Part shown: one piece after another, positions 1-11,490 of the stretch
How positions within the stretch are numbered: the first letter of the stretch is position 1
Layout of the letters: each line of letters starts with the position of its first letter
DNA from: Paraconiothyrium sp. Pb-2020
Lineage: Eukaryota; Ascomycota; Dothideomycetes; Pleosporales; Didymosphaeriaceae
DNA: 64,000 nt
NCBI GenBank assembly: GCA_022419385.1
Contig: JAJUBI010000001.1
Location: forward strand, 4,588,001 to 4,652,000
Direction: 5' to 3'
Notes under the pieces: model-generated
Seen by the model: the letters and a program-made list of their open reading frames with translations, nothing else
Database searches by the model: none
What the model was told of the DNA's origin: nothing
Position numbers and translations under genes: made by a program

Positions 1-875
1 ATTTTTATAGAAATAACTTATTATCTACTTAGATAGCTTATTTAATTATTATAGGTAGAGTTATTAGTTTCTCTATTCTAATTATCTTATACCTAATATC
101 TAACTTAAGTCCTTTATAGAACTTCTATATTAGAGCTTATTCTCTATAGTCTAAGACTTTATTAGCTAGCTGTTTAAACACTAATATATAGGCTACTACT
201 GTCTTAGTCTATTAGAGCTTTAAGAGTTTTTATTTAGCTATATATTCTGTATTAATATTACTAAAGGTTAGTTAGAGTTTTTACTTAAAGTAGGCATAAC
301 TTACAAAGATAAGGTTAGTTTCTATTTTTTAGTTATCTATTTAGTTTATTCTCTAGTCTATAAGGTAACTGTTAAACTAGTCTATTACTTTACCTATAAA
401 GTAGGTTACTATATAAGCTACTTTCTAATCTTCTTCTCTAAGGTATTCTTAATTTAAATCTAAATAAAGGAATATAGAGGCTAGGAACCCTCTAAGCTTA
501 GTTCTTATTCTATTAAACTTTTCTAAATTAGCTAGTTTTAAGGGTCTGCTCCTTATTCTAAGTTCTATTTACTAGATTTATTCTTTTATTATTTTGTTAG
601 CCCCTTCCCCCTTCTTTTCTAATATAACTTTTACTTATTCTACTAACTTATTATAGGCATTTTTTTGCCTTTAGTTTTCTTTATTTAGGTAGTTAAGTTG
701 TTTCTTTATCTAGACTAGGTCTGTTAGATCTAATAACGTTAGTTAGTTTACTGTAGAAGCTATTATTTAGTAAGGGTAACTTAGGTATATACCTATAGAG
801 ACTCTTAAAATATAATTATTAAAGTGTAATAGGGCCTTTTTAACACTGTAGTAAGCTGCGGCCTAGTTAGGGTTC
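1..875 (-). mobile_element. Second gypsy-type element, gag-side part, truncated by the window
   Basis: These bases match 6060-6933, the LTR-proximal gag side of the full element, almost base for base apart from C/T and G/A differences. They lie immediately beyond the shared LTR at 876-1306, so the order on minus is LTR-internal-LTR-internal, a tandem pair sharing one LTR. This copy keeps more G and C than the matching part of the full element, so the two were mutated independently. The rest of the copy lies left of the window. Confidence 0.85.
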
Positions 876-1306
876 TGTTAGGAGATAAGTAGTGTATAGG
901 ATTATATAAGTTATATATGTATAAATATTAATTAATTACTATAATAAGAATATATTACTAAAGACTTAAGGGTAATCTTCTATAAGAAAACTAGATATAG
1001 TAAACTGTATTATAGATTAATAATAAGAGATTACTAGTAGTAATCTGTTATCTCTATATACTGCTATTTGGCCTAGGCTCTGTAGGCTCTGTCTGTAGAT
1101 CTATATAGATTTATAGATTCTGGCTCTGTAGCTCTGTATTCTTAGTATTTACAGATTTATAGATCTAGTTACGTAACCTTAATTATATGTCTATATTGTG
1201 CTCAGCATCTAATCTATAATTATAATACTTATTCTTATAATCTGACTAGTCGCTACTATTATTACATTAGTTTCTGTAATTCTGTTGCGGCGTAGCAGCT
1301 GTAACA
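876..1306 (-). repeat. Shared LTR of the tandem elements (431 bp)
   Basis: On the plus strand it starts TGTTAGGAG and ends TGTAACA, giving the short TGTTA/TAACA inverted termini typical of LTRs. It matches 6934-7346 with mostly C/T and G/A differences plus a net length difference of 18 bp. It is the 3' LTR of the full element and the 5' LTR of the neighbour. It is visibly less mutated than the other copy. Confidence 0.8.
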
Positions 1307-2269
1307 AGTAGCTAGTTTATAAAATAGTTCTAAAGAGGGCAAAGTAGCCTCTTAAGATATTACTTATACCTTTTCTAATAGTAGCAATCTTTATAGTTTA
1401 CTATAAGGTAATCTAACTCTTAGTTTAATATTTCTAGACTTTCTTTAAGAGATTAGTTTAGTTAATATTTCTCTAACTTTTAGTAGTTAAGGTTACTTTC
1501 TAGTTTTTAGTATTATTTTATAGGTTTCCTTCTTATTGCGTTCTAGCTATTTAACTTTATAGTAATTCTAACTATTTACTAGTTAGTATTTATTAATACT
1601 TACTACTTCTATTCTTCTTACTATTCTCTATATATATCTACTTTATAAACTATAGGTTCTATATTCTATAGTGCCTTCTCTAAGAGGGCTATATAGAATA
1701 CTAGGTATATCTTTATACTATTTAGAAGTTATAATTTAAATAAAACTAGGTAATTTGCTCTAGAACCTTATATAGTTAATTTTTAGGTAGTTAGTTTATT
1801 TAATAGTTATTTACTAGTAATATTTTTTTATAGTAGCTAGACTTTCTCTCTTTTCTTTAGTATAGGCGCCAACTTATACTTAAAATTATAGTATTTCTCT
1901 ATTTTTCCTTATAGAAATATAGCATCTTACTAGAGTTAACTATAATTTATATAATTTTCTTAGCTATTACTCTATCTATACTCTAAGACCTTATAGTTCT
2001 AGGTACTTAGTAGGCTACTAGGTTAAATCTATAGTTTATAAAGAATAGTAAAACTCTAGTAGTACTATTTTTATAAGCTATTATGGCTAGTTATACTATA
2101 GAGAGTAACTCTACCTAGTTATTCTATTAATAGTTTAAGTAATACCTAAGAAATTATTCTACTATTTAGTTTATTTATTCTATCTACCTATCTATTTATA
2201 GATAATAGGCTATTAATATACTATACTTAATACCTATAAGGGTAAACATAGTTTACTAAAACTTAGATA

Positions 2270-2510
2270 TAAAGTAGATATCTCTATCTATATTAATTTT
2301 GTCCGGAGCTCCATGTTGTACTATTATTATAGAAGTAAAGTAGAAGGCTATATATTCTATTTTACTAACCTCTTTATATAGTAAGAAGTATGCGTACTTA
2401 ATTACTTTATTAATAATAACTATAATTCTATTATATTCTACTTTATTATCTAGGTCTTTTAATTTTAGTAGTTCTATAATAAAATCTATTGTAACTATAC
2501 TCTATAGTTA
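2270..2510 (-). pseudogene. Integrase core relic of the gypsy element
   Basis: Minus strand reads an open stretch with TIDFI near 2490 and VQHGAPDKI...DRD near 2290-2330, the D...D spacing of the retroviral-type integrase core with its HGxPxxI signature. About 80 codons here are unbroken, an island spared by RIP; the GTCCGGAGCTCC bases are unusually GC-rich for the block. Further toward the 3' LTR (about 1520-1545) a YKVKW string could be a chromodomain remnant, but that is weak. Confidence 0.8.
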
Positions 2511-3699
2511 ATTAGAAACTTTTATAGATTATAGTTATCTATATAGTATATACCTATTTAGTTTATTTTAGTAGTAGTTAGCGTAGTTACGTAAGACTTC
2601 TGTAACTATCTATTAGGCTTAAGGGAAGTAATAATCCCTTATTAGTTATTTTAGTATTTATTTAATTCTCTAGTAGCTGTATACTAGTGCCTTATAAAAT
2701 TATCTTATAAACTTATATTAAATCTTAGCAGGAATAAAGGTCCTATTAAAGACCTTATAAATATTATTCTTATACTTTATTTCTATAGGTAGGTAGCTTA
2801 TATTCTTATTGCTAATTACTATTTCTTTCTTAATTTAATTATACTATATACTAGTTTAGGTTTTTATTATTACTGCTAGCTTTAGTACGTTATAGATAAT
2901 AGTACTTTTTATTAAATTAAAGTAGGGCCTCTAATACTTTAGCTTTACTTTTAAATTAGGTCTTCTACTTAAGTATCTACTTAAAGGTTTTCTATCCTTT
3001 AGGTATATATAATCTTAAAATTATATATTAATAGGGTCTGCGCCTATCTTACTTACTAGGGTATAAAGGCTTTATTTATTATAGATTCTGTTAGGTTTTT
3101 ATAGTCTAAGAAGACTAGTATTTAGTATTTTATACTTTAGAGGTAAGTTCTCTATATCTTAAATACTTTAACTATTACTAATATTTCTTTATTATAGATA
3201 TTATAGTTAAGTTTAGCCTTTTATATTTTTTAGAAGTAATAGCTATATAGGTACTTTTTATCTATTTCTAAATTTTACTAGACTAAGTATACTTTTAAAG
3301 TAAAATTTAATATATCTATCTCTAATATAGTAGGATAGTAAGGATTAAAAATTTATAAAATAGGTTTTTTAGTAAATTCTTTTTTAAGTTAATCTATTAC
3401 TTATTAGCATTTATCTATCTATTTAAAGGGTACTTCTTTCTTAGTTAGCCTTATAAGGGGCTCTATTATCTTTATCTAGTCTAAAATAAACTTCCTATAA
3501 TAGTTATAGAATTCTAAAAAGAATTAAATATTCTTAATATTTTTTAGTTCTCTCTAGTCTAAAATTTTCTATAATTTTATTTACTTAATCTTAAGCTTTC
3601 TAGGTTCTACTATAAATTTTAGAAAGATAGTTTAAGTAATATAGAATTTATATTTCTTAAGCTTTAGATATAGCTTAGCTTTACTTATATAGTTTAGTA

Positions 3700-4090
3700 T
3701 TTCTTCTATATACTTTTAGTAGTCTTATTTATTATCTAAGTATATTAAGACATTATTTAGGTATACTATAGTATACTTACTAATATATCTTTAGAGCATA
3801 GTATTAATTTATCTCTAAAAGATAGCTAGGGTATTAGTAAGCCTAAAGGGTATAATATTATATTTAAATAGCCCTAGCTTTATTTTAAAGGCAGTTTTCT
3901 ATTCCTTACCTTTCTTTATTCTAATTTAGTAGTATATATTCTTTATATCTAAGCAGGTAAAGATTTTTACGTCTTAAAGTTAGTCTTATAAATTTAATAT
4001 TAAGGGTAATAGGTACCTATTCTTAATTATAATAGCATTTATTTTTCTAAAGTTAATATAAAATTATAGTTCTAGGTTATTCTTCTTCTC
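3700..4090 (-). pseudogene. Reverse transcriptase relic of the gypsy element
   Basis: Minus-strand translation near 3895-4080 gives the FRKINAI...KNRY...P segment and a CLDIKN-like block typical of gypsy reverse transcriptases, interrupted by stops at expected Gln codons. Around 3721-3775 the catalytic YxDD box reads IVYLNNVLIY, with both Asp codons turned to Asn by G-to-A change. The enzyme is therefore doubly dead: premature stops and loss of the metal-binding Asp pair. Confidence 0.85.
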
Positions 4091-5865
4091 TATAAAGGTG
4101 ACTCTATAAGCAGCAGAAGACTAAGAAGGTCTAATATACTTTTATTTAAAATTATTTTTAATATATTATTTAGTAACCTTAAGCTCTTATTTAGTTATTT
4201 TATATACTAGTTCTTATATAGGTTATGTCCCTTTCTCTAGTCTAATCTTATAGTCCTATTTAGCGTGTTCTAGAAGGTATTCTTCTAGTTTATTAAAGAT
4301 ATCTGTAAACCCCTAGTATTAGTCTAGTATTTCTAGGGGGACTTCTTTATTCGCTACTAATTAATATAGGTATTAGACTTATTTTATTCCCTAGTAGATA
4401 GTTAGGTTAATCTATTTTAGCTATAGTATTTCTAGAATTATATCTTACTAATTATCTATTTTAGCTAAGTTTATAATAAAGTTATTAATAACTAGTTCTT
4501 TAGATAAAAAGGTTCCTAGTATAGTTTCTATATAGATTTATTTCTAGAAGGGTAGTTTTTTAATATTAAATAAGGTTCTTTTCTCTATTTTATTAGTATA
4601 GTAGAGCCCTTCGCTTTCTACAAAATCCTTAGAGATAAAATTTTATATTACTTTACTATTAATTATTACTCTAATTAGTTTTCCTTAGTATTCTCTCTAA
4701 ATTATAATATATAGTTTCTATATACCCCTTAAAACTTTCTTACCTTTTAGCTAATACTTTATCTATATCTTCTTAGCTATATACTAAAAACACTTATTCT
4801 TAAAATACTTATACTAAGGTTACCCTTTTATATATTTAATTAGTAAGAGGGGTCTAAGGCCTAGTACTAGGTATCTTTTATATTTCTTTTTTAGGTACTA
4901 TCTATGTACTTTATCCCTTAAAATAAGGTTATTATAGGGGTTATCCATTACCTATATTAGAAAGGCGCAATGTTTTTTTTTAGGGTTAAGTATATTAGGT
5001 AGTTATCTATAATATATAATATCTATAATAACTTATAATACGCTAGATATTTAGTTAGTATTTAAAGGTTATCTTTTTTTATTAGTTTTACTAATTTATC
5101 TAAGCATTCTTTCTTAATTAGAATCTAGTACTTTATTATAACTTAAGGTATATAAGCTTTATCTATTTACTTAATTTTATTAGTAACCTAAGCCTACTCT
5201 TATTTATTTAGTATTTCCCTTACTAGAACTATATTTTATTCTACCTATTTATTAAAGCTTATAAACTTTATATTTTATAGAAACTAGATTTTTTAGTTTT
5301 TATAAACTTTGTAGATAGTTTCTCTATATAAATTCTTATAGTAGAAGTATAGGCCTCTAATTATTTATTATATATTTTTAGTCTTAACTAGTTTAGCCGC
5401 TTTATATATTAGTCCTATAGGCTAAAAATATTTAATTCCTTCTATATAGATATTCTTACTAGGGGATATAGGTGCCTTTTATACTAATAATAAGAACAAG
5501 GGCTTATCTCCCCTTAGAGTTAACTAGAATAAAGTATTTATTAATTTATTTTAGTTACTATCTTCTTCTTTATTATTAGATTTACTTTCTAAATCTTTAG
5601 TATTATAGAATTCTAGAACTTAGGCATTCTACTTCTTAAGCTATAAAATTATTTAGTCTTTCTAAGTTACTACTAGCCTTTCTTCTATAGGCTAGTATTT
5701 TATGTCCTTTTCTATTTTTATATAATAATATATATCTTAGAAATACTTAGCTTAATAAGTAGTTTTATATTTCTTACTACTAGCTAGCTTCTTCTTAGTT
5801 TTCTTTAAGATTTCTTACTTTTTTAGTTCCTTCTTAGTACTTTTTATAGACTTTTTCTAGCTTTT

Positions 5866-5935
5866 ATTTAGGTAGTTTCTAGTAATATAGCCCTTTTTAC
5901 TATAGCTAAAGTAAGTGCCTTTCTTATATTACTTT
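5866..5935 (-). pseudogene. Gag zinc-knuckle relic
   Basis: Minus-strand translation gives TYFSYSKKGYITRNY, which has the spacing of a CX2CX4HX4C nucleocapsid knuckle with the Cys and His codons all changed to Tyr codons (TGC to TAC, CAC to TAC), as RIP does. This places gag between this point and the LTR at 6934. Confidence 0.75.
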
Positions 5936-6933
5936 TTCTTTATTATATTCTAACTTAACCTCTTTCTTTATTAGTATCTAAGACTATTAGATCCCCTTTA
6001 TTATAAATTTTATAGTTTTAGCTATTTATACTATATCTACTTCTTTCTCTATTATCTTATTTTTATAAAAATAACTTATTATCTACTTAGACAGCTTATT
6101 TAATTATTATAGGTAAAGTTATTAGTTTTTTTATCCTAATTATCTTATACCTAATATCTAATTTAAGTTCTTTATAAAACTTCTATATTAGAGCCTATTC
6201 TCTATAGTCTAAGATTTTATTAGCTAGCTATTTAAATACTAATATATAGGCTACTACTATCTTAGTCTATTAGAGCTTTAAGAGTTTTTATTTAGCTATA
6301 TATTCTATATTAATATTACTAAAAGTTAATTAGAGTTTTTTCTTAAAATAAGTATAACTTATAAAGATAAGATTAGTTTCTATTTTTTAGTTATCTACTT
6401 AGTTTATTCTCTAGTCTATAAGGTAACTATTAAACCAGTCTATTACCTTACTTATAAAGTAAATTACTATATAAGCTACCTTCTAATCTTCTTCTCTAAG
6501 GTATTCTTAATTTAAATTTAAATAGAGGGATATAAAGACTAGAAATTCTCTAAGCTTAGTTCTTATTCTATTAAACTTTTTTAAGTTAGCTAGCTTTAAG
6601 GGTCTACTTCTTATTTTAAGCTCTATTCTCTAAATCTATTTTTTTATTATTTTATTAGCCTTTTTTTCTTTTCCTTTTAATATAGCCTTTACTTATTCTA
6701 CTAACTTATTATAGGTATCCTTTTACCTTTAGTTTTCTTTATTTAGGTAGTTAAGTTATTCCTTTATCTAAACTAGGTTTATAGGGTTTAATAATATTAG
6801 TTAGTTTACTATAGGAGCTATTATTTAGTAAGAGTAACTTAGGTATATACCTATAGAGACTTTTAAAATATAATTATTAAAGTATAATAGAGCCTTCTTA
6901 TTACTATAGTAAGCTACAGCCTAGTTAGGGTTT

Positions 6934-7346
6934 TAGTAAGAGATAAGTAGTATATAGGGTTATATAAGTTATATATAAGTAAATATTAATTAATTACTAT
7001 AATAAGAATGTATTACTAAAGACTTAAGGGTAATCTTTTATAAAAAAACTAAATACAGTAAACTATATTATAGATTAATAATAAGAGATTACTAGTAATA
7101 ACCTATTATTTTTATATACTGCTATTTTAGCCTTAGCTCTATAGGCTCTATATATAGATTCTATAGATCTAGGCTCTATAGCTCTATTCTACAGATCTAT
7201 AAATCTAATTATATAATCCTAATTATATATCTATATTATACTTAGTATCTAACCTATAATTATAATACTTATTCTTATAATCTAACTAGTTACTGCTATT
7301 ATTATGTTGGTTTCTGCAATTCTGTTGCGGTGTAGCAGCTATAACA
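6934..7346 (-). repeat. 5' LTR of the full element (413 bp)
   Basis: Homologous to the LTR at 876-1306. Its plus-strand left terminus has decayed to TAGTAAGAG, while the right terminus ATAACA is kept. On the minus strand this is the 5' LTR and would have held the promoter. A target-site duplication cannot be judged because the outer end of the tandem array is off the window. Confidence 0.8.
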
Positions 7347-7639
7347 TTACTACTACTTTATAGTTATATTAGTTTTAAGATACTAAACTACTCTTCTATA
7401 AGTAGGTAAAGAAATTAAAATTATTAGGCTTATATAGTAGTAAGTAATACTTAGATTATAATAAGGTTAATTTCTGTCTAAGTCTTCTCTACCCCTAATA
7501 GGCTTTCTACTACGCCTTACTAGCGCTGCGCCATTGCAGCGCACATAAGGCGCTGTTCACATGGTTTCTACTTTCACCCTTACACTTCTTTAATAATCTC
7601 TTATAGTTTTCGCCTATATAAAGTATCTAATACACCCAT
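7347..7639. other. Retrotransposon flank with fading AT-rich, RIP-like composition
   Basis: No gene. From 7347 to about 7500 the sequence is still very TA-rich and poor in CpA/TpG although it lies outside the LTR. Normal composition returns at about 7510-7560 (a GCGCTGCGCC stretch). This looks like spread of RIP into unique DNA. The stop codon of the next gene is at 7640. Confidence 0.55.
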
Positions 7640-8789
7640 TTAAGGTCCTTTCACATTGCCTAGCTCATCAGCACGCACTGCACTTCCAGGCACGCCTAAA
7701 CACCATGCTCTTGGGAAGCCCATGCCATATCGTTTCATTAAGATACGCAAATCCTGTTCTGTGCCAGGCACAACGTTGACAAAGAGACGATCAACATCAC
7801 ACCTTGGCTCAGAATGCACCGCTCCATCGTGATCACCGATCCGAAATAATGCTAATTCCCCTGCTAAACCCGAAGGTACAAAGTCAGTGTTTGACTCAGA
7901 GAAGTGGGGATATTAGATTGCCTGAGGTCTTAACCAAGGAAAGGAGAGATTCCTCTATTATATTATAATCAGAAAGATGGTCTTTCCTTTGCTTAGTGGA
8001 AAGTAAGAACGCATCCACGTTGTACCCGGGAGACTTGCCGTACGCTGGCTGCACGAGTTCCTCCCCTGCGAGAGAAACGGCAAGGGCGCGCCGGACCGAG
8101 GCGCTAGTATCGAAGCAGCCTGCACATCGGATGGAGGTGCATGTGTGAGATTTGCGTTTCTCACTTTCTGCAGTCTTTGTGAGGCGGAGGTTTTTTATGG
8201 CGGCAGCATTGGAGGCAGAGCGGAGGAAGGGCGTTCCGGGCCCGAGGAGCGTAGTGCAGAGTTTCCAGCCTGCCAACTCAGGTCGCTTGGCCGATGGCAT
8301 GCTCGAAAGACTAGGACTTCCGGGGCCCTGTGACTCTGCAAAAAAATCTTCATCTACATGCCACCGTGGGACGTCGTATTCGGAAGTGGGCTGCGTGGCA
8401 CGTAGCGTAAGCCAGTAATGGTGCACACCTGCTTCTGAGAGGAAGTGTTCCAAGAAGCATAGCAAAGGATCAAATCGCGAGAGCAGCGCCGAGGGAGAGG
8501 AAGTCAGATGGGCTGACCAGCTGTGAAAGGATGATGGGAGCGTGGATGTCGTAAGGAGCGGCCCACTATACGTCCATGTAGATGTGGTCTTGATGTGTAA
8601 TCTCTGCGATGCGGCCGACTGTTGGGTTGCACGAGAATCGAGATATGGCAGAATCTTGTAAGCCCCATATCGAGGAGGTGGATCCATTCCCTTACAAGAT
8701 GGGACAGCTTTCACTGTTTTGGGCTTTCCAAGGTCGTTATGTATCTGTGACCTAGGTGTATCTGAGAGGGATTTATAGAAGTTGTGCAA
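7640..8789 (-). CDS. DUF1826-like protein (possible cupin/2OG-type fold)
   Basis: Model of two exons, 8039-8789 and 7640-7860, giving 323 aa. The first exon holds RWHVDEDFF (an HxD motif) and GPGTPFL. The second holds GELALFRIGDHDG, AVHSEP and DRLFVNVVPG. This order of HxD, GPGT, G-E-L, A-V-H-S-x-P resembles the DUF1826 family, whose biochemical role is unknown to me; the His/Asp/His set suggests a metal-binding jelly roll (inference). Joining the two frames needs a phase-1 intron, and the only fitting donor is GCAAGT (8038-8033), so the 178-nt intron is GC-AG, ending at TAGCAG. Without it the first exon runs to a stop at 7896. The 3' end lies 294 bp from the RIP-mutated LTR. Confidence 0.55.
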
Positions 8790-9860
8790 CGAGACGCTTG
8801 CTCATTAAAGAGGAGCTAGACGCGTTACTAGGACTGCAGGCGTATCAATTAATCATTATGTCCAACGCCTGGGTATGATTGTTGATATTCAGGGCGCGAG
8901 AAAAGGAGCTGGGCTGTGCACGGTCGCGCACTGGTCAATCGATACTTGGTATCGACGTGCGCACGACCCGCAAGCTCGGTGGCATATCCTAACTTCGTAG
9001 ACACTCTCGACTCGCCTGGTCAACAATGTCTATGTGTGACTTTATCTAGATTATCGGGCTACTCCACCAACGCATAGGGCACATATGTTCACATAGTGAC
9101 GCCACCCCACAACGGACACGAAAAGCGAAACTGGAGGCTAAGAGTAGTCTAAACATAACATGCACTATGGAGAAACGATCAAGACGGGTATTCCTCGATA
9201 CAAACGAAGCATCTCTTCAGTTTTCAACAAGAAAAAGCTCAAACCATTTTCTCACATAGATTCAAGCGCAAATGCAGGATAAAGCAAGGACGTTTGTGAT
9301 AACTCGACTCTCGATTGTAAAAGGCGAAACCCGAGCCCACAAGCCAAGGGGAACAGAAAGTGAGAAGCATGAATAATGGCACCGATTTGACGATTCCGTG
9401 CTTTTGTGTCGCAAACGTCCAGTGGCGTGCATGAGTAATATACACTGCATCTGCCAATTCAGTCCTTCGCTGCAAGCGTGGTGTGTGCCCACGGATGACG
9501 GAACATGTCGGATGCCTGCCAGCCGCATCGCCATAAGACTGGACGTCGGCTATTCATAAACCAAAGTTGTGCTCCAAAACTCCGCGGTCTTTGAGAGACC
9601 AAATGCTTCCATTGCTTCAAGCGAAAACGCCGCTTCCATGCCGACGCCTATGACTGGGGACTCTATCATTTCGTGGTGGTGGACGCGCAAGTGCTCGTAA
9701 GGGAGGTAATGGTCGACGGAGGCGGCGTCGTAATTCGTAAAGGTAAAGGGAATGAGTATTGGTGAACGCTCAAGACATGCGCAGACGACACTGCGCCGCC
9801 AAGGGACAGGCCGTAAACTCCAGAAGAACACACGATCCTAGCATGCCAGGGAAGTTAGAC
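8790..9860. other. Intergenic region, no gene seen
   Basis: About 1.07 kb between the starts of the DUF1826-like gene and the 3' end of the Ras gene. It has small overlapping open frames on both strands (for example 9239-9534) with no family features or convincing splice structure. It should hold the promoter of the DUF1826-like gene and the 3' UTR of ras2. Confidence 0.5.
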
Positions 9861-10648
9861 TCAAAGAATGACACATTTAGGACCCTTCTTGTCGCGTGGT
9901 CCGGGACGTCCTCTGCCTCGAGCTTTCTCGCCGTTAGCCGTGCGAGTAGGGCCGGGTCGCACATGAGGACGGTCGCGAGGCGGCTTGGAGTCACGGCTTG
10001 AGCCCTGGTGTCGTTGCTTGCGTAGTTGGCGCACGACGTCGAAGAAAGCCTTCTCAACATTGACGCAATTCTTAGCGGACGCCTCCACAAACTCACAGCC
10101 CAATTCTTTAGCCAGGGCACTGCCCTCTTGTGTTGATACTTCACGCTCTGTCACGCGATCACATTTGTTTCCCACCAGCATGACAGGAGCGGCACCAAAG
10201 GTAGACCCGAGGGACGAGGCAGTCAAGGGTGAGCCGGGATACGTCGGCGAGCCAGAGAGGGAGGATTCCTTGACGCGTTGGATCTGGTTGTGGAAGCGCT
10301 GGATGCGAGCGAAGGACGAGCGGGATGATATGCTATAGACAAGGACGAAGCCCTCGCCGTCACGTATCCACTGGTCGCGTAGTGCAATGTACTCTTCCTG
10401 GCCAGCCGTGTCGAGCACTTCGAGCATGCACGACTGGCCGTCGATCTGGACCTGTTTACGGTACGAGTCCTCAATGGTCGGGTCATATGTTTCCACAAAG
10501 TGGTTCAAACAGAGCTGTGGTGGATGGAGTGTTAGCCGCGGATCGCATCGTCTAGCGACGCTAAGCTCACCTGGATGGTCAAGGCTGTTTTGCCCACGCC
10601 ACCGTCACCCAGAACCACCAGTTTGTACAGAGTCATCTTCCCCGCCAT
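9861..10648 (-). CDS. ras2: Ras family small GTPase (Ras2/RasB type)
   Basis: Two exons, 10571-10648 and 9861-10514, with a 56-nt GT-AG intron; 243 aa. Exon 1 carries the P-loop GDGGVGKTA (residues 14-22). Exon 2 carries switch I YDPTIEDSY (36-44), DTAGQEEY (61-68) and NKCD (about 142-145). The C-terminus is a basic, Gly/Pro/Arg-rich tail ending CVIL, a CaaX box whose final Leu favours geranylgeranylation. A Ser/Pro/Gly-rich insert of about 25 residues (about 111-135) interrupts the G domain before the NKCD motif; such an insert is known for RasB/Ras2 of filamentous fungi and separates it from Ras1/RasA. Expected role: membrane-bound signalling in polarity and hyphal growth. Confidence 0.93.
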
Positions 10649-11447
10649 GACGCCGGCGTGTCCTGGGACTGTGTTGGCTGGGTGGGGATGGTGGAGGTTG
10701 GGGGTTGTGGTCGGAGGCTGCGGGCAGCTGGCAGCTTACGCTGGCTGGCTGGCGGGACGGGGATGAATGCGAGGCGCAGAAGTGTCGGCCGTGGACCAGA
10801 AGGAGTCTTGGGCTCGTGTCGCTCGCAAGCCTCGAGTAGGCGGGGAGCGGCGCACAGGGTCGTACGGAGAGAGCGTGGCAGGGGGGTCGCGGGCGAGTCG
10901 CAGAGGGCGGGTGCAAAGGGGAGCGGCCAGCAAGGCAGCGGGCCGGAATTGCAGCTGTGGAGGGTGTCGGAGGGGACGGGGGCAGGACAACGGGGTGGGT
11001 GTTTGGGGTGTTTGGGCGTGGCAGCTGCAGCAGGGTGGCTCTTCGTGGGAGAATGGCAATGGCAGCGTCTGGGACAGGATGAGCCGGGGGCCGTGTGCGC
11101 CCACGTGAAGACGGCGGCGACTAAGACAGCGTCTCGTTTGCGCGTCGCATCAACGCGGGATCCGGCGTGGGGTGCAGGTGCAGCGTGGGTGAGGGTGGTG
11201 AGCAAGAGCGCTGGGGGGAGGAGAAAAGCAACGGTGGATGCGGACGGCGGGCACATTTGACTTGACTGGCGCGCTGGCGCTGGTTTGGGCGGTCGCGGGT
11301 CGCAGATTCAGCAACCTCTGGCCCCAGCCTAGCTAGCAACAAACACCAACAGGCCCGGCGACGGCGCATGGCCCCAGCCTCTTGCGGCCAGGCCAGACGC
11401 GGCGGGCGAACGTGAGCCGTGCGTGCGCGCTGCCAGCGGCACACCCG

Positions 11448-11490
<43 letters not shown>

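Larger units (their letters stand above)
876..7346 (-). mobile_element. RIP-degraded Ty3/gypsy-type LTR retrotransposon (full element)
   Basis: A 6.47 kb element bounded by two similar LTRs (876-1306 and 6934-7346), with its coding strand on minus. Read on minus, the order is LTR, gag with a CCHC knuckle relic (about 5866-5935), reverse transcriptase (about 3700-4090), integrase core (about 2270-2510), LTR. This gag-RT-integrase order is that of Ty3/gypsy and not copia. CpA and TpG are almost absent from both strands while TpA is abundant. Stops occur where Gln or Trp codons are expected, and an RT active-site Asp codon reads as Asn. Those are the C-to-T and G-to-A changes made by RIP. No intact protein remains. 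No tRNA-type primer site starting TGG was recognised next to the LTR. Certain as a dead LTR element; lineage inferred from motif order. Confidence 0.9.

Noticed and set aside
1..7346. CRISPR array or rDNA as explanation of the repeated left block
   Set aside because: The repeats are two long LTR-bounded copies with gag, RT and integrase relics; there are no short regular repeats with spacers and no rRNA features.
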